A stretch of DNA of 64,000 bases, taken from assembly GCA_030247555.1 (NCBI GenBank), contig JAOTSD010000006.1:28556-92555 (forward strand), read 5' to 3'. The stretch comes from Siculibacillus sp. Lineage in GTDB: Bacteria > Pseudomonadota > Alphaproteobacteria > Rhizobiales > Ancalomicrobiaceae. Below are positions 34,030-44,576 of the stretch, in pieces (within the stretch, counting starts at the first letter, position 1; every line of letters starts with the position of its first letter). The position numbers and the translations under genes are program-made. The notes beneath the pieces were generated by a model. It saw only the letters and a program-made list of their open reading frames with translations, was not told where the DNA came from and did no database searches.

Positions 34030-35520
34030 ATGGTGGCGAGAGCCTTCGATGAGATGACGGGGCTGGGTGCCGAGTGTCGGCAGGGCTACGAGATCGTCGA
34101 CAACTGGCTGAAGACCACCCCAGCCGACCTGCTGCGACGACGCCAGCACGAGGCCGAACTGCTCTTCCGCCGCATCGGCATCACCTTCGCCGTCTACGGC
34201 GACGCCGAGGGCGAGGAACGCCTCATTCCCTTCGACATCGTGCCGCGCATCATCACCCGCCCCGAATGGGACCGGCTGGAGAGCGGCCTCGTCCAGCGCG
34301 TGACCGCCCTGAACCTCTTCCTCGACGACGTCTACGGCAGGGGCGAGATCGTCCGCGCCGGCATCATTCCCGAGGATCTGGTCTACAAGAATCCCTACTA
34401 TCGCCCGGAGATGCAGGGCGTGGCGCTGCCGCACAAGATCTGGGTTTCGATCGCCGGCATCGACATCGTCCGTGTCGACGCCGATACCTTCTACGTCCTC
34501 GAGGACAACGCCCGCACCCCCTCCGGTGTCTCCTACATGCTGGAGAACCGCGAGGTGATGCTGCGCCTCTTCCCCGACCTGTGCGCCCGCCACCGCATCG
34601 CTCCGGTCGAGAACTACGCCGACGAGTTGCTCGCCACGCTGAAGTCGATGGCGCCGCGCACCGCCTCGGCCGACCCGACCGTGGCGCTCCTGACCCCCGG
34701 ACCCTTCAACTCCGCCTACTACGAGCACTCCTTCCTCGCCGACAAGCTCGGCGCCGAACTGGTCGAGGGCAGTGACCTCTACGTGCGCGAGAACGTCGTC
34801 TACATGCGCACCACCGAGGGGCCGAAGCGGGTCGACGTGATCTATCGCCGCCTCGACGACGATTTCATCGATCCCCTCGCCTTCCGCCCGGATTCGGTGC
34901 TCGGCGTTCCCGGCCTGATGGCCGCCTATCGGGCCGGCAACGTCACGCTCGCCAATGCGGTCGGCACCGGCGTCTCCGACGACAAGGCGGTCTACAGCTA
35001 CATGCCGGAGATCATCCGCTTCTACACCGGCAAGGACGCCATCCTGAAGAACGTCCCGACCTGGCGCTGCCGCGAGCCCGAGGCGCTGAAATACGTCCTC
35101 GACCACCTGCCCGAGCTGGTGGTCAAGGAGGTCGACGGCTCCGGCGGCTACGGCATGCTGGTCGGCCCCAAGGCCGACGCCGCCAAGATCGAGACCTTCC
35201 GGGCCAAGCTGAAGGCCCATCCGGAGAAGTTCATCGCCCAGCCGACGCTGGCGCTCTCCACCTGCCCGACCTTCGTCGAGGAGGGCGTGGCGCCCCGCCA
35301 CGTCGACCTGCGCCCCTATGTGCTGACCGGTGCCGACGGGGTGCGCGTCGTCCCGGGCGGCCTGACCCGCGTCGCCCTCGAAGCAGGATCGCTGGTGGTC
35401 AACTCGAGCCAGGGCGGCGGCACCAAGGACACCTGGGTGGTCGACGTGCCGACACCGCAGCAGCTGCAACAGATCCATCAGGCCCAGCAACAGCAACAGG
35501 CCTCGGCCAAGCCCGTCTGA
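34030..35520 (+). CDS. Circularly permuted ATP-grasp protein (Anbu cluster)
   Basis: Encodes 496 residues of the circularly permuted type 2 ATP-grasp family (COG2308). Blocks: LLRRRQHEAELLFRRIGITF, RPEWDRLESGLVQRV, YGRGEIVRAGIIP, DIVRVDADTFYVLEDNARTPSGVSYM broken across strands, GTGVSDDKAVYSYMPEIIRFYTG, and VVKEVDGSGGYGMLVG with the ATP-binding Lys. The C-terminus ends in a Gln-rich tail. Comparative work on ATP-grasp peptide ligases predicts synthesis of a modified peptide or a peptide tag together with the alpha-E, transglutaminase and Anbu partners that follow here. The biochemical product is unknown. The ATG at 34030 (MVARAFDEM) is family-like. Confidence 0.9.
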   Translation: MVARAFDEMTGLGAECRQGYEIVDNWLKTTPADLLRRRQHEAELLFRRIGITFAVYGDAEGEERLIPFDIVPRIITRPEWDRLESGLVQRVTALNLFLDDVYGRGEIVRAGIIPEDLVYKNPYYRPEMQGVALPHKIWVSIAGIDIVRVDADTFYVLEDNARTPSGVSYMLENREVMLRLFPDLCARHRIAPVENYADELLATLKSMAPRTASADPTVALLTPGPFNSAYYEHSFLADKLGAELVEGSDLYVRENVVYMRTTEGPKRVDVIYRRLDDDFIDPLAFRPDSVLGVPGLMAAYRAGNVTLANAVGTGVSDDKAVYSYMPEIIRFYTGKDAILKNVPTWRCREPEALKYVLDHLPELVVKEVDGSGGYGMLVGPKADAAKIETFRAKLKAHPEKFIAQPTLALSTCPTFVEEGVAPRHVDLRPYVLTGADGVRVVPGGLTRVALEAGSLVVNSSQGGGTKDTWVVDVPTPQQLQQIHQAQQQQQASAKPV

Positions 35521-35585
35521 CCCGCCCCCCGGGGACCGGGCGCGGACCCGCGCCCTCCCCCGTCGCTCTTCCCAGGACGCCGACC

Positions 35586-36530
35586 ATGCTCAGCCGCACC
35601 GCCGACAGTCTCTTCTGGCTCTCCCGCTACGTCGAACGCGCCGAGAACACCGCCCGCATCATCGATGCCGCTTCGCGGCTCGCCGCCCTGCCGACCGGTT
35701 ACGGCTCGGTCGGCAACGAATGGGAATCGGCACTGGCCGCCTCCGGCTGCCTCGCCGCCTTCACCGAGATCTACGGCGAGGATGCGACCGCCGACTCGGC
35801 GATCGACTTCCTCGCCTTTTCCCCGGCCAATCCGTCGTCGATCAAGAACTGCCTGGAGATCGCCCGCTTCAACGCCCGCGCGGTGCGCACCGCGCTGACC
35901 GCGGAAATGTGGGAGACGATCAACTCGGCCTGGCTGGAGCTCAAGACCTACGGTCACGGTGAACTCGACCTTTCGCGCCTCGCCGACTTCCTGCGCTACG
36001 TCAAGCGCACCTCGCTCGCCTTCGACGGCTCGGCCTACCGGACGATGCTCCGCAACGACGCCTACTGGTTCACCCGAGTCGGCGTCTTCATCGAGCGTGC
36101 CGACGCCACCGCGCGCCTGCTCGACGTGAAGTATCACGTGCTGTTGCCGCCCGAGGCGCAGATCGGCGGTTCGCTCGACTACTTCCAATGGTCGTCGATC
36201 CTGCGCGCCGTCTCGGCCCAGACCTCCTATCACTGGGTTTATCGCCAGAGCCTCAAGCCCTGGTTGGTCGCCGACCTGATGGTGCTCAACAAGCAGATGC
36301 CGCGCTCGCTCGCCGCGTGCTACGAGAACATCACTCGCAATCTCGACCAGATCGCGCAGGGCTACGGCCGCCAGGGCGCCTCTCAGCGCCACGCCCGCTC
36401 GCTCTACACCCGGCTCGAATCGAGCGACATCGATGCGGTGATCGCCGGCGGGCTGCACGAGTTCCTCTCCGAGTTCGTCGCCGAGAACGGCCGCCTCGGC
36501 TCCCTGATCACGGAACAGTATCTGGTCTGA
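35586..36530 (+). CDS. Alpha-E domain protein (Anbu cluster)
   Basis: Encodes 314 residues, all helical, of the COG2307 alpha-E family. Marks: MLSRTADSLFWLSRYVERAENTAR (start, read in two parts), ENPARVRTALT-like segment at RFNARAVRTALTAEMWETIN, IERADATARLLDVKYHVLLP and a final DQIAQGYGRQGASQRHARSLY. Its function is unknown but it is nearly always next to the ATP-grasp gene, sometimes fused. It starts 65 bases after the ATP-grasp stop and ends 6 bases before the transglutaminase gene. Confidence 0.92.
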   Translation: MLSRTADSLFWLSRYVERAENTARIIDAASRLAALPTGYGSVGNEWESALAASGCLAAFTEIYGEDATADSAIDFLAFSPANPSSIKNCLEIARFNARAVRTALTAEMWETINSAWLELKTYGHGELDLSRLADFLRYVKRTSLAFDGSAYRTMLRNDAYWFTRVGVFIERADATARLLDVKYHVLLPPEAQIGGSLDYFQWSSILRAVSAQTSYHWVYRQSLKPWLVADLMVLNKQMPRSLAACYENITRNLDQIAQGYGRQGASQRHARSLYTRLESSDIDAVIAGGLHEFLSEFVAENGRLGSLITEQYLV

Positions 36531-36536
36531 CCCGCC

Positions 36537-37331
36537 ATGCGCCTCGCCATCACCCACGAGACGGTCTTCCGCTTCGATCAAGCCGCCTCGCGCGCCATCC
36601 AGACGCTGCGCCTGACCCCGCGCAACACCGAGGCCCAGTTGGTCGACACCTGGCGCATCGACGTCTCGAAGGATTGCCACCTCTCGCCGGTCGAGGACGC
36701 CTTCGGCAACCTCACCCACACCTTCTCGATCGACGGCCCGATCGACGAACTGGTGATCGTCGCCTCCGGCGAGGTCGCCACCGAGGACACCAACGGCGTC
36801 CTCCACGCCACCCGCGACCGTCTGCCACTGATGGCCTTTCGCCGCGAGACCGAGCGCACCCGCATCGAGCCGGCGGTTCGCGCCTTCGCCGCCGATGCCT
36901 TCGCCACCGCCGGGCGCGATCCGCTCGCCACCCTCCACAAGCTGATGGGTCGGCTCGCCGAGACCGTCGCCGTCGACGCCGAGGCGGAGACACGCGTGCC
37001 GGACATCGTGCTGGTGGAGAGGGCCGCACGCGTCGAGGACGTCGCCCATCTCTTCGCCACGCTCGCCCGTTCGCTCGACATCCCCACCCGCGTCGCCGGC
37101 GGCTGGCTCGCCCGTGGTGTCTCCCACACCTGGATCGAGGCCCATCTCGGCCCCTCGCTCGGCTGGGTCGGCTTCGACGCGGTGGAGAACAGATGCCCGA
37201 CCGACGCCTGGGTCCGCCGCGCCGTCGGCCTCGACGCCCTCGACACCGCCCCGGTGCGCGGCATCCGCAGCCACCTCGGCGGCGAGACCGAGACCACCCG
37301 CATCACCGTGCGCGAGGTGTCGCGCGCCTGA
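36537..37331 (+). CDS. Transglutaminase-like cysteine protease (Anbu cluster)
   Basis: Encodes 264 residues. An N-terminal bacterial transglutaminase-like domain (about 1-80, MRLAITHETVFRFDQAA and LRLTPRNTEAQ) precedes a papain-like core. The active His and Asp lie in SHTWIEAHLGPSLGWVGFDAVENR (about 200-222). At the usual nucleophile position the sequence is RAARVEDVAHLFATLARSLDIPTRVAGG: the family Cys (as in G-x-C-x-D/E-) is replaced, here by Val-Glu-Asp. If the alignment is right this protein is a non-catalytic transglutaminase homolog. It forms a tight operon with the alpha-E gene and is followed by Anbu. Confidence 0.87.
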   Translation: MRLAITHETVFRFDQAASRAIQTLRLTPRNTEAQLVDTWRIDVSKDCHLSPVEDAFGNLTHTFSIDGPIDELVIVASGEVATEDTNGVLHATRDRLPLMAFRRETERTRIEPAVRAFAADAFATAGRDPLATLHKLMGRLAETVAVDAEAETRVPDIVLVERAARVEDVAHLFATLARSLDIPTRVAGGWLARGVSHTWIEAHLGPSLGWVGFDAVENRCPTDAWVRRAVGLDALDTAPVRGIRSHLGGETETTRITVREVSRA

Positions 37332-37458
37332 GGCGGCGTATTCCGCACGATCCTTCCGGCTCCCCTCGCCCGTGGTTGCGATCCGCGCGGGCCTTGCCTA
37401 TGGTCGCCGCGCCGCCGGGGGGCGGCCGGTTGCGACGATCGAATACGAGGATGGGGCG

Positions 37459-38208
37459 ATGACCTATTGCGTGGGGATTCTGGTGCGCGAAGGACTGGTG
37501 ATGATCGCCGACACGCGCACCAACGCCGGCCTCGACAACATCGCCACCTTCCGCAAGCTCCACGTCTTCGAGAAGCCGGGCGACCGCGTCGTCGCCATCG
37601 CCACCGCCGGCAACCTGTCGATCTCCCAGTCGGTGCTGTCGATCGTCACCGAGGGCCTCGAGAACCCGGAGACCGGCGAGATCGACACGATCTGGACCTC
37701 CCCGTCGATGTTCCGCACCGCCCAGCTCGTCGGCCGCGCCATCCGCGAGGTCTGGCGCCTCGACGGGCCGATGCTGGAGAAGAAGAACCTCACCTTCGAC
37801 GTCACCATGCTGCTCGGCGGCCAGATCGCCGGCGGGCGCCTGCGCCTGTTCATGGTCTACGCCGCCGGCAATTTCATCGAGGCGACCGTCGACACGCCCT
37901 ATCTACAGATCGGCGAGCACAAATACGGCAAGCCGATCCTCGATCGCGCGGTGAAGTACGACTACGACCTCCAGGACGCGCTGAAGCTCGGCCTGATCTC
38001 GATGGACAGTACCATGCGCTCGAACCTCGGCGTCGGCATGCCGATCGACTTCGCCCTGTTGCGCCGCGACGACATCCGCGCCGAGCTGAACTACCGCATC
38101 GAGGCGGGCGAGCCCTATTTCCACGACCTGCGCGAACGCTGGTCGGCGGCACTTCGTCAGGCCCATCAGAACATCCCCCGCCCGCCCTACGGCGGCACGG
38201 GGGTGTGA
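37459..38208 (+). CDS. Anbu, proteasome-beta-like peptidase
   Basis: Encodes 249 residues of the Ntn-hydrolase fold, the Anbu (ancestral beta subunit) group. MTYCVGILVREGLVMIADTRTNAG (read in parts) has the Thr right after the initiator Met, which would be the N-terminal nucleophile once Met is removed, and a downstream Lys/Asp set (ADTRTNAGLDN). GLISMDSTMRSNLGVGMPIDF is another family block. Anbu proteins form open helical or ring-like dodecamers; their proteolytic role is debated. It completes the ATP-grasp / alpha-E / transglutaminase / Anbu cluster. The ATG at 37459 is preferred to 37450 because it places Thr second. Confidence 0.92.
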   Translation: MTYCVGILVREGLVMIADTRTNAGLDNIATFRKLHVFEKPGDRVVAIATAGNLSISQSVLSIVTEGLENPETGEIDTIWTSPSMFRTAQLVGRAIREVWRLDGPMLEKKNLTFDVTMLLGGQIAGGRLRLFMVYAAGNFIEATVDTPYLQIGEHKYGKPILDRAVKYDYDLQDALKLGLISMDSTMRSNLGVGMPIDFALLRRDDIRAELNYRIEAGEPYFHDLRERWSAALRQAHQNIPRPPYGGTGV

Positions 38209-38221
38209 CGCCCGCTCCGGT

Positions 38222-38503
38222 TCAATGCAACCGGAAGACCCCGTCGACGCGCTTCCATTCGGCCGGACCGATCATCCTGACGTGCGCCACCTCGATCGAA
38301 TGGATCGGCCCGTCGAGCTCCCGCTCCCAGAAGTCGAGGAACTTCGACAGTTCCGGGAACTTCGGCGCCACGTCCCAGTCCTGCCACAGGTAGCTCAGCA
38401 ACAGGACCGGTCGGTCGGGCATCCGATAGAGGATGTTGGCGGTCGTCAGCGAAAAGCCTTCGAGCTGGCGACGGAAGGCGTCGTCGATCGCGGGATTCGG
38501 CAT
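38222..38503 (-). CDS. usg: Usg family protein
   Basis: Encodes 93 residues matching the small alphaproteobacterial Usg family: QLEGFSLTTANILYRMPDRP, LLSYLWQDWDVAPKFPELSKFL in two runs, and an EWKRVDGVFRLH end. Its function is unknown. It was named for its place upstream of trpF in Caulobacter, which is not the context here. It is convergent with Anbu, only 13 bases away. Confidence 0.88.
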   Translation of the reverse strand: MPNPAIDDAFRRQLEGFSLTTANILYRMPDRPVLLLSYLWQDWDVAPKFPELSKFLDFWERELDGPIHSIEVAHVRMIGPAEWKRVDGVFRLH

Positions 38504-38939
38504 GGGTCATCCCTCCTCGTGGCTGCGACGAAAGATCTCGTCGCCGCCACTTCCATGCAACCGCGAGATCGCTTAAAAATTCTTTGCCATCAAATACTTG
38601 GCAGAAATTCGAGAAGAGTGCTGCCAAGCCGGTCGACTTTTTCGGGGGCCGCCCGGAGCGCGGCGCGCTCGCTCCCCGGAACGTCCCGGTCCGGCGAAGA
38701 GCCCCATCGATCTTCCGCTCCGACGCGCTCCATCCTCTGGCACTCCCTCACCCCGAGTGCCAGAATTTCGCTCCTCCCCTCTTGAACCGGCCGCCGACTT
38801 CGCCCAGATGAACGCCACCGGTTCCGCGCGCCACGTGGAAGCGAGGTCGTCGGCAGCGACCCGTCACCACCCGCGGCCCCGGTTCTGGGAGCCTTCGGGT
38901 CCCGCCCACTCTCTGTCCATCTTTCGGAGGAAGAGCCAC
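38504..38939. other. Divergent regulatory region usg / groES
   Basis: About 435 bases without a gene. An AT-rich patch (about 38565-38615) probably holds a promoter, with an 8-bp inverted repeat cttggcag...ctgccaag (38597-38604 and 38621-38628). The CIRCE operator lies at 38737-38763, followed by a 176-base leader to the groES start. Confidence 0.55.
38737..38763. promoter_or_regulatory. CIRCE operator (HrcA site) of groESL
   Basis: CTGGCACTC-N9-GAGTGCCAG is a perfect 9-bp inverted repeat with a 9-base spacer. It matches the CIRCE consensus TTAGCACTC-N9-GAGTGCTAA except for the outermost two bases. HrcA binds it and represses groESL until heat shock. Confidence 0.93.
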
Positions 38940-40938
<1,999 letters not shown>

Positions 40939-40952
40939 ATGGTTCCAAAGCG

Positions 40953-40978
40953 GCGAAGTCGGGCTGGCCCGACTTCGC
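40953..40978 (+). terminator. Second hairpin after groEL
   Basis: A perfect 11-bp stem (gcgaagtcggg / cccgacttcgc) with a 4-base loop CTGG, 36 bases after the groEL stop. Confidence 0.55.
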
Positions 40979-40980
40979 AA

Positions 40981-40996
40981 GGGCGGCATGGACTTC
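40981..40996 (+). repeat. Copy of the groEL 3' end
   Basis: gggcggcatggacttc at 40981-40996 is an exact 16-base copy of the last coding bases of groEL (40899-40914), located 82 bases downstream and not in a gene. Confidence 0.8.
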
Positions 40997-41036
40997 CGAT
41001 CCGAAATCCAAAGTCGGTGAGAGCCACGAACCATCG

Positions 41037-41058
41037 GAGGCGGCCGAGAGGCCGCCTC
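41037..41058 (+). terminator. Third hairpin after groEL, with T-rich tail
   Basis: A perfect 9-bp stem (gaggcggcc / ggccgcctc) with loop GAGA, followed by tcctcgttgg. The most terminator-like of the three hairpins. Confidence 0.6.
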
Positions 41059-41137
41059 TCCTCGTTGGAGGCGCCCCGCGCCCCGCTGCCCGCGTCGACG
41101 CCGGCCCAGCGCCTTCTGGAGAAGCCAGTCCGGATCG

Positions 41138-41524
41138 TCAGGGCCCCACGTTCCTGCGCAGGGTCTCCAGACGGGCCGCGTTGAGGTCCGCCTTGCAGTT
41201 GGAGATCGCCGCCATGATGTGGCGGCGCATCATGTGGTCCAATTCGCCGCACTCGGTGTCACGGTACGTCTCCCAAGCGGCTTGGGACCGGCGGATGACC
41301 TGCGCGAAGGCGTCGCGACGCGCTTCGTCGGTGACCTCGTCGGGGCCGATCCGCCGGATCCGTGCCTCCACCAGTTTCTTCATCTGCTGTGCCTGCGCGG
41401 CGAGCCGGCGCGGCCAACAGGCCTCCTGCTCCGCATAGGAGAGCGTTTCGCAGCTCTCCGCCGCGCGTCCGGGCGCCGCCGTCACGAGCCCCACCACCAT
41501 CGCCGCCACCACGATTCGAACCAT
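41138..41524 (-). CDS. LprI-like (DUF1311) exported protein
   Basis: Encodes 128 residues with a signal peptide (about 1-21, ending GRAAES). The mature part has the LprI pattern: SCETLSYAEQEACW, then helical repeats and SQAAWETYRDTECGEL with a late SNCKADL. Four cysteines may form two disulfides. LprI of mycobacteria is a lysozyme inhibitor, but most members of this family are uncharacterised. It is antisense-divergent from the multicopper oxidase gene (237 bases between starts). Confidence 0.78.
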   Translation of the reverse strand: MVRIVVAAMVVGLVTAAPGRAAESCETLSYAEQEACWPRRLAAQAQQMKKLVEARIRRIGPDEVTDEARRDAFAQVIRRSQAAWETYRDTECGELDHMMRRHIMAAISNCKADLNAARLETLRRNVGP

Positions 41525-41761
41525 GTGCACCGCGTCGTCTCCCCTTTCGCCCCGGTCGGCGAAACTCTCGCACCGCAGGGTTGTCACGTCCATGCCGGAC
41601 ACCGCGAGTACACAGCCTCAACCGATCGTTCGCGGCACTCGGGCACCCCGTGCTCCGTCTCCTCCGTCGCTCGGTCCCCGTCGCCCTCGGGTCGACACGA
41701 TTGGAGAGGACGTTCACCGGTCACGAATCGATTCGCGCCAGCTTTCCGGAGGACCCGCGAG

Positions 41762-43342
41762 ATGATCGAACTCCGCCGTCCTCTCACTCGCCGAGCGCTC
41801 CTGACGAGCGCCGTCGTGGTGTTGTCGGCGTCGGATGAGACCGTCGCGGCCGCCCGCAAGCCCAAGACCCGTTCGACCGCTCCGGCCGAACCGATCTTCC
41901 CCGGCACGCCGCTGCCGATCCCCCGCCTCGTCGACCTCGTCGACGGCGCGACCTTCGACCTCGTCGCCGAAACCACCCGTCACGCCTTCGTCGCCGGCAA
42001 ACCGGTCGATACCCTCGGCTACGGTGGCACTCACCTCGGCCCGACGCTGCGGGTGACGCGCGGTACCCGACCGAAGGTCCGGCTGATCAACCGGCTCGCT
42101 CGCCCGACCAACGTGCATTGGCACGGCCTCCTCGTTCCCTCGAGCCAGGACGCCGCCACCCACCCGGGCCTGAGGACCGGCGAGAGCTGGGAGACGAGGC
42201 TCGACGTCGACCAGCCCGCCGCCACACTCTGGTACCACGCCCACATCCATGGCCGGACCGCCCGCGACGTCCACGACGGCCTCGCCGGGATGATGATCGT
42301 CGAGGATGCCGAGAGCGCCGGCCTCGGCCTTCCGTCGACATGGGGCGTCGACGACATCCCCCTCGTCCTCCAGGATCGCGTTTTCGACGAAGCCGGGCGC
42401 CCGGTCTTCGAAATGACGCCGGCGCGCGTCGAGCACGGCTTTCGCGGACCCGACATGATCGTCAACGGCGTCACCGAAGCAGTCGCCAAGGTGCCCGCCA
42501 GGCTCGTCCGGCTGCGCCTGCTCAACGCCGCCAATGCCCGCAACTTCCGCCTCTTCTTCGAGGACAATCGCAACTTCCGCCTGATCGCCACCGACGGCGG
42601 CTTCCTCCGGGAGCCGGCCGAATTGTCTCTCCTCGTTCTGACGCCGGGGGAGCGGGCGGAAATCCTGGTCGATTTCGCCGAGGGTCACGGCGTCCTGCTC
42701 ACCGGCCCGGACGGACACGAACACCGCAGCGGCGCGCACGGCGCGATCCTGCCCGACGTCATCGATCGGCCGGCGCGCCTCGTCGCCTTCGAGGCGGCCC
42801 GCGACGAGCTGCCGACGGCGAAGGTGCCGGCCCGCCTCGCCGGGTCGACCGCACTCGACCGCCCCCCCGCCGGCGTGAGGCGACGGCGCTTCGAACTGCG
42901 CGTCCTGCCCAATCCCGCCGCGTCCGGTGGCGGGCTTGATCCCCACGCGATGCACCGCTCGATGACCCGCGGCTCGGTCGATCGGGCCACGGAGACGGAT
43001 TCGGCGCCGCCGCTGCTGCTGACCATCAACGGCCGGTCCTTCGCCATGGAGCGGATCGACGAGAAGGTCGATCTCGGCGCCAGCGAGATCTGGGAGATCG
43101 TCTCCCCCGACATGGCCCATCCGTTCCATGTCCACGGCGTCCATTTCGCCGTCCTCTCCGAGGACGGTGGCACGCCCAAGGCCTGGAACCGCGGCCCCAA
43201 GGACACGGTACTGGTCGAGAACGGTGCCGAACTGCTGGTGACCTTCGCCCACCCGGCGGATGCCGCACGGCCGTTCCTCTACCACTGCCATCTGCTCGAG
43301 CACGAGGACGGTGGCATGATGGGCACGTTCACGGTCGGCTGA
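41762..43342 (+). CDS. Multicopper oxidase, Tat-exported (CueO/SufI-like)
   Basis: Encodes 526 residues. The N-terminus RRPLTRRALLTSAVVVLSA is a Tat-like leader with an RR pair. Three cupredoxin domains follow. All four copper-binding blocks are intact: HWHGLLVP, WYHAHIHG, HPFHVHGVHF and YHCHLLEHEDGGMMG, where the Cys and His of the T1 site and the final Met are seen. An MHRSM segment (about 397) adds Met/His residues, as in CueO. Likely a periplasmic copper(I) or phenol oxidase. A GGAGG site lies 9 bases before the ATG. It is convergent with a c-type cytochrome gene. Confidence 0.9.
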   Translation: MIELRRPLTRRALLTSAVVVLSASDETVAAARKPKTRSTAPAEPIFPGTPLPIPRLVDLVDGATFDLVAETTRHAFVAGKPVDTLGYGGTHLGPTLRVTRGTRPKVRLINRLARPTNVHWHGLLVPSSQDAATHPGLRTGESWETRLDVDQPAATLWYHAHIHGRTARDVHDGLAGMMIVEDAESAGLGLPSTWGVDDIPLVLQDRVFDEAGRPVFEMTPARVEHGFRGPDMIVNGVTEAVAKVPARLVRLRLLNAANARNFRLFFEDNRNFRLIATDGGFLREPAELSLLVLTPGERAEILVDFAEGHGVLLTGPDGHEHRSGAHGAILPDVIDRPARLVAFEAARDELPTAKVPARLAGSTALDRPPAGVRRRRFELRVLPNPAASGGGLDPHAMHRSMTRGSVDRATETDSAPPLLLTINGRSFAMERIDEKVDLGASEIWEIVSPDMAHPFHVHGVHFAVLSEDGGTPKAWNRGPKDTVLVENGAELLVTFAHPADAARPFLYHCHLLEHEDGGMMGTFTVG

Positions 43343-43362
43343 ACCCGCCGGTGTCGCCGCGA

Positions 43363-43728
43363 TCAAGGAACCTGGATCGACTTCAGGTAGACGATGAAGT
43401 CGCCGATCTCGGCGTCCCTCATCTTGACCTGCGGCATGCCGGGATGGCCGACCACCACCCCTTCCGCCAGCGCTTCTTCGAGGCTCTCGACCGGGTATCG
43501 ACGTCCGAGTTCGCGGAACGGCGGCGCTTCCGCCCTGGGGCTCGCCCCCTTGGGACCGATCGCATGGCAATCGGCGCAGGCGGCCTTGGCGATCTCCCGG
43601 CCGCGCCTCACCGCCGGGTCTTCGGCGGCGGTCGCAGCGGACGGCGAGGTGATGGACAGCGAGACGAAGAACGTCCCCACGATCGCCGCGGCGACCCACG
43701 GCCCCTTGCGTGCGCCCCCCCGGATCAT
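43363..43728 (-). CDS. Exported single-heme cytochrome c
   Basis: Encodes 121 residues with a signal segment (about 10-34, cleavage near ATAAED). The heme motif is CADCH (about 51-55), and the axial Met is probably in HPGMPQVKM (about 96-104). Class I cytochrome c, electron carrier of the periplasm. Its gene is convergent with the multicopper oxidase gene with a 20-base gap, so functional pairing (oxidase plus electron carrier) is possible but not shown. Confidence 0.88.
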   Translation of the reverse strand: MIRGGARKGPWVAAAIVGTFFVSLSITSPSAATAAEDPAVRRGREIAKAACADCHAIGPKGASPRAEAPPFRELGRRYPVESLEEALAEGVVVGHPGMPQVKMRDAEIGDFIVYLKSIQVP

Positions 43729-44015
43729 CGCCCCTCTCCTCCCGTCGATCCGTCTCAAAGGCGCCGATTCGCGCCGTCGTGCAAGCGTCGACGATGCGGC
43801 GCCGGGGATGCGACCCGCCCGACGCAACGAGAAGGTGCACCACCCGGGGTGGCCGCAGCCATCGGTGAAAGGGACGGGACGGATCGCGACCGTTTCATTC
43901 TCGTTCGCAGGGTCCGTGACGCGGCCGGGAGGTGGGAGCGAGCGCCGGCGACCGCGATCGTCGCCGCATTCGGGCGGCGCGGACGGGCGTCGAGGAAAAG
44001 TGCGCGACCCGGTGC

Positions 44016-44576
44016 TCAGTCCGTCGTCTCGATGTACGGCAGGCTGCGATAGCCACGATCGACATAGAGCAGCGCCGGCCGCTTGCGGCCGAGATGCACC
44101 GCCTCGACCCGGCCGAAGACCACCGTGTGCGAGCCGACTTCGCTCACCTCGGACACGCGGCATTCGAGCACCGCGCGCGCCCCGGCGAGCATCGGCGTAC
44201 CGAGCGTGCCGACCGACCATTGACCGTGATGGAAGCGGGCCTCGTGATCGAGGCCGCCCTTGCCGGCGAAGATGCCGGCCAGATCCTCGTCGCCCGAGAC
44301 GAGCGTGTTGACGCAGAAGACGCCGTTGCCGCGCAGCACCGTGTTGAGACGCCCGGTGCGGTTGATGCACACCAGCAGCGACGGCGGCGCGTCGGAGACC
44401 GAAGTCACCGCCGTCATGGTGGCGCCGGCTCGCCCCGCCGTGCCCGCGGTGGTGACGATGTGCACCGCCGCACCGATCCGGCTCATCGCCTCGCGGAACA
44501 TTTCGCCGTCGACCGCCGTCGGCACCGCCGCCGCTTCCGTCAAGGGAGCCCGCAACGTCTTCACGACACTCGACAT
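44016..44576 (-). CDS. Flavin reductase-like protein (HpaC/RutF type)
   Basis: Encodes 186 residues of the flavin reductase FMN-binding split-barrel fold: REAMSRIGAAVHIVTT, ATMTAVTSVSDAPPSLLVCINR (split), GNGVFCVNTLVSGDEDLAG, and SEVGSHTVVFGRVEAVHLG. Such enzymes give reduced FMN or FAD to two-component monooxygenases. No oxygenase partner is beside it. I set the start at ATG 44576, which has a GAGG-like site, rather than 44648. Confidence 0.88.
   Translation of the reverse strand: MSSVVKTLRAPLTEAAAVPTAVDGEMFREAMSRIGAAVHIVTTAGTAGRAGATMTAVTSVSDAPPSLLVCINRTGRLNTVLRGNGVFCVNTLVSGDEDLAGIFAGKGGLDHEARFHHGQWSVGTLGTPMLAGARAVLECRVSEVSEVGSHTVVFGRVEAVHLGRKRPALLYVDRGYRSLPYIETTD

Noticed and set aside
33187..35496. 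Very long minus-strand frame reaching across the ATP-grasp gene
   Set aside because: Only its last 197 codons (the PfpI-like protein) have family motifs; the rest is antisense to the ATP-grasp gene.
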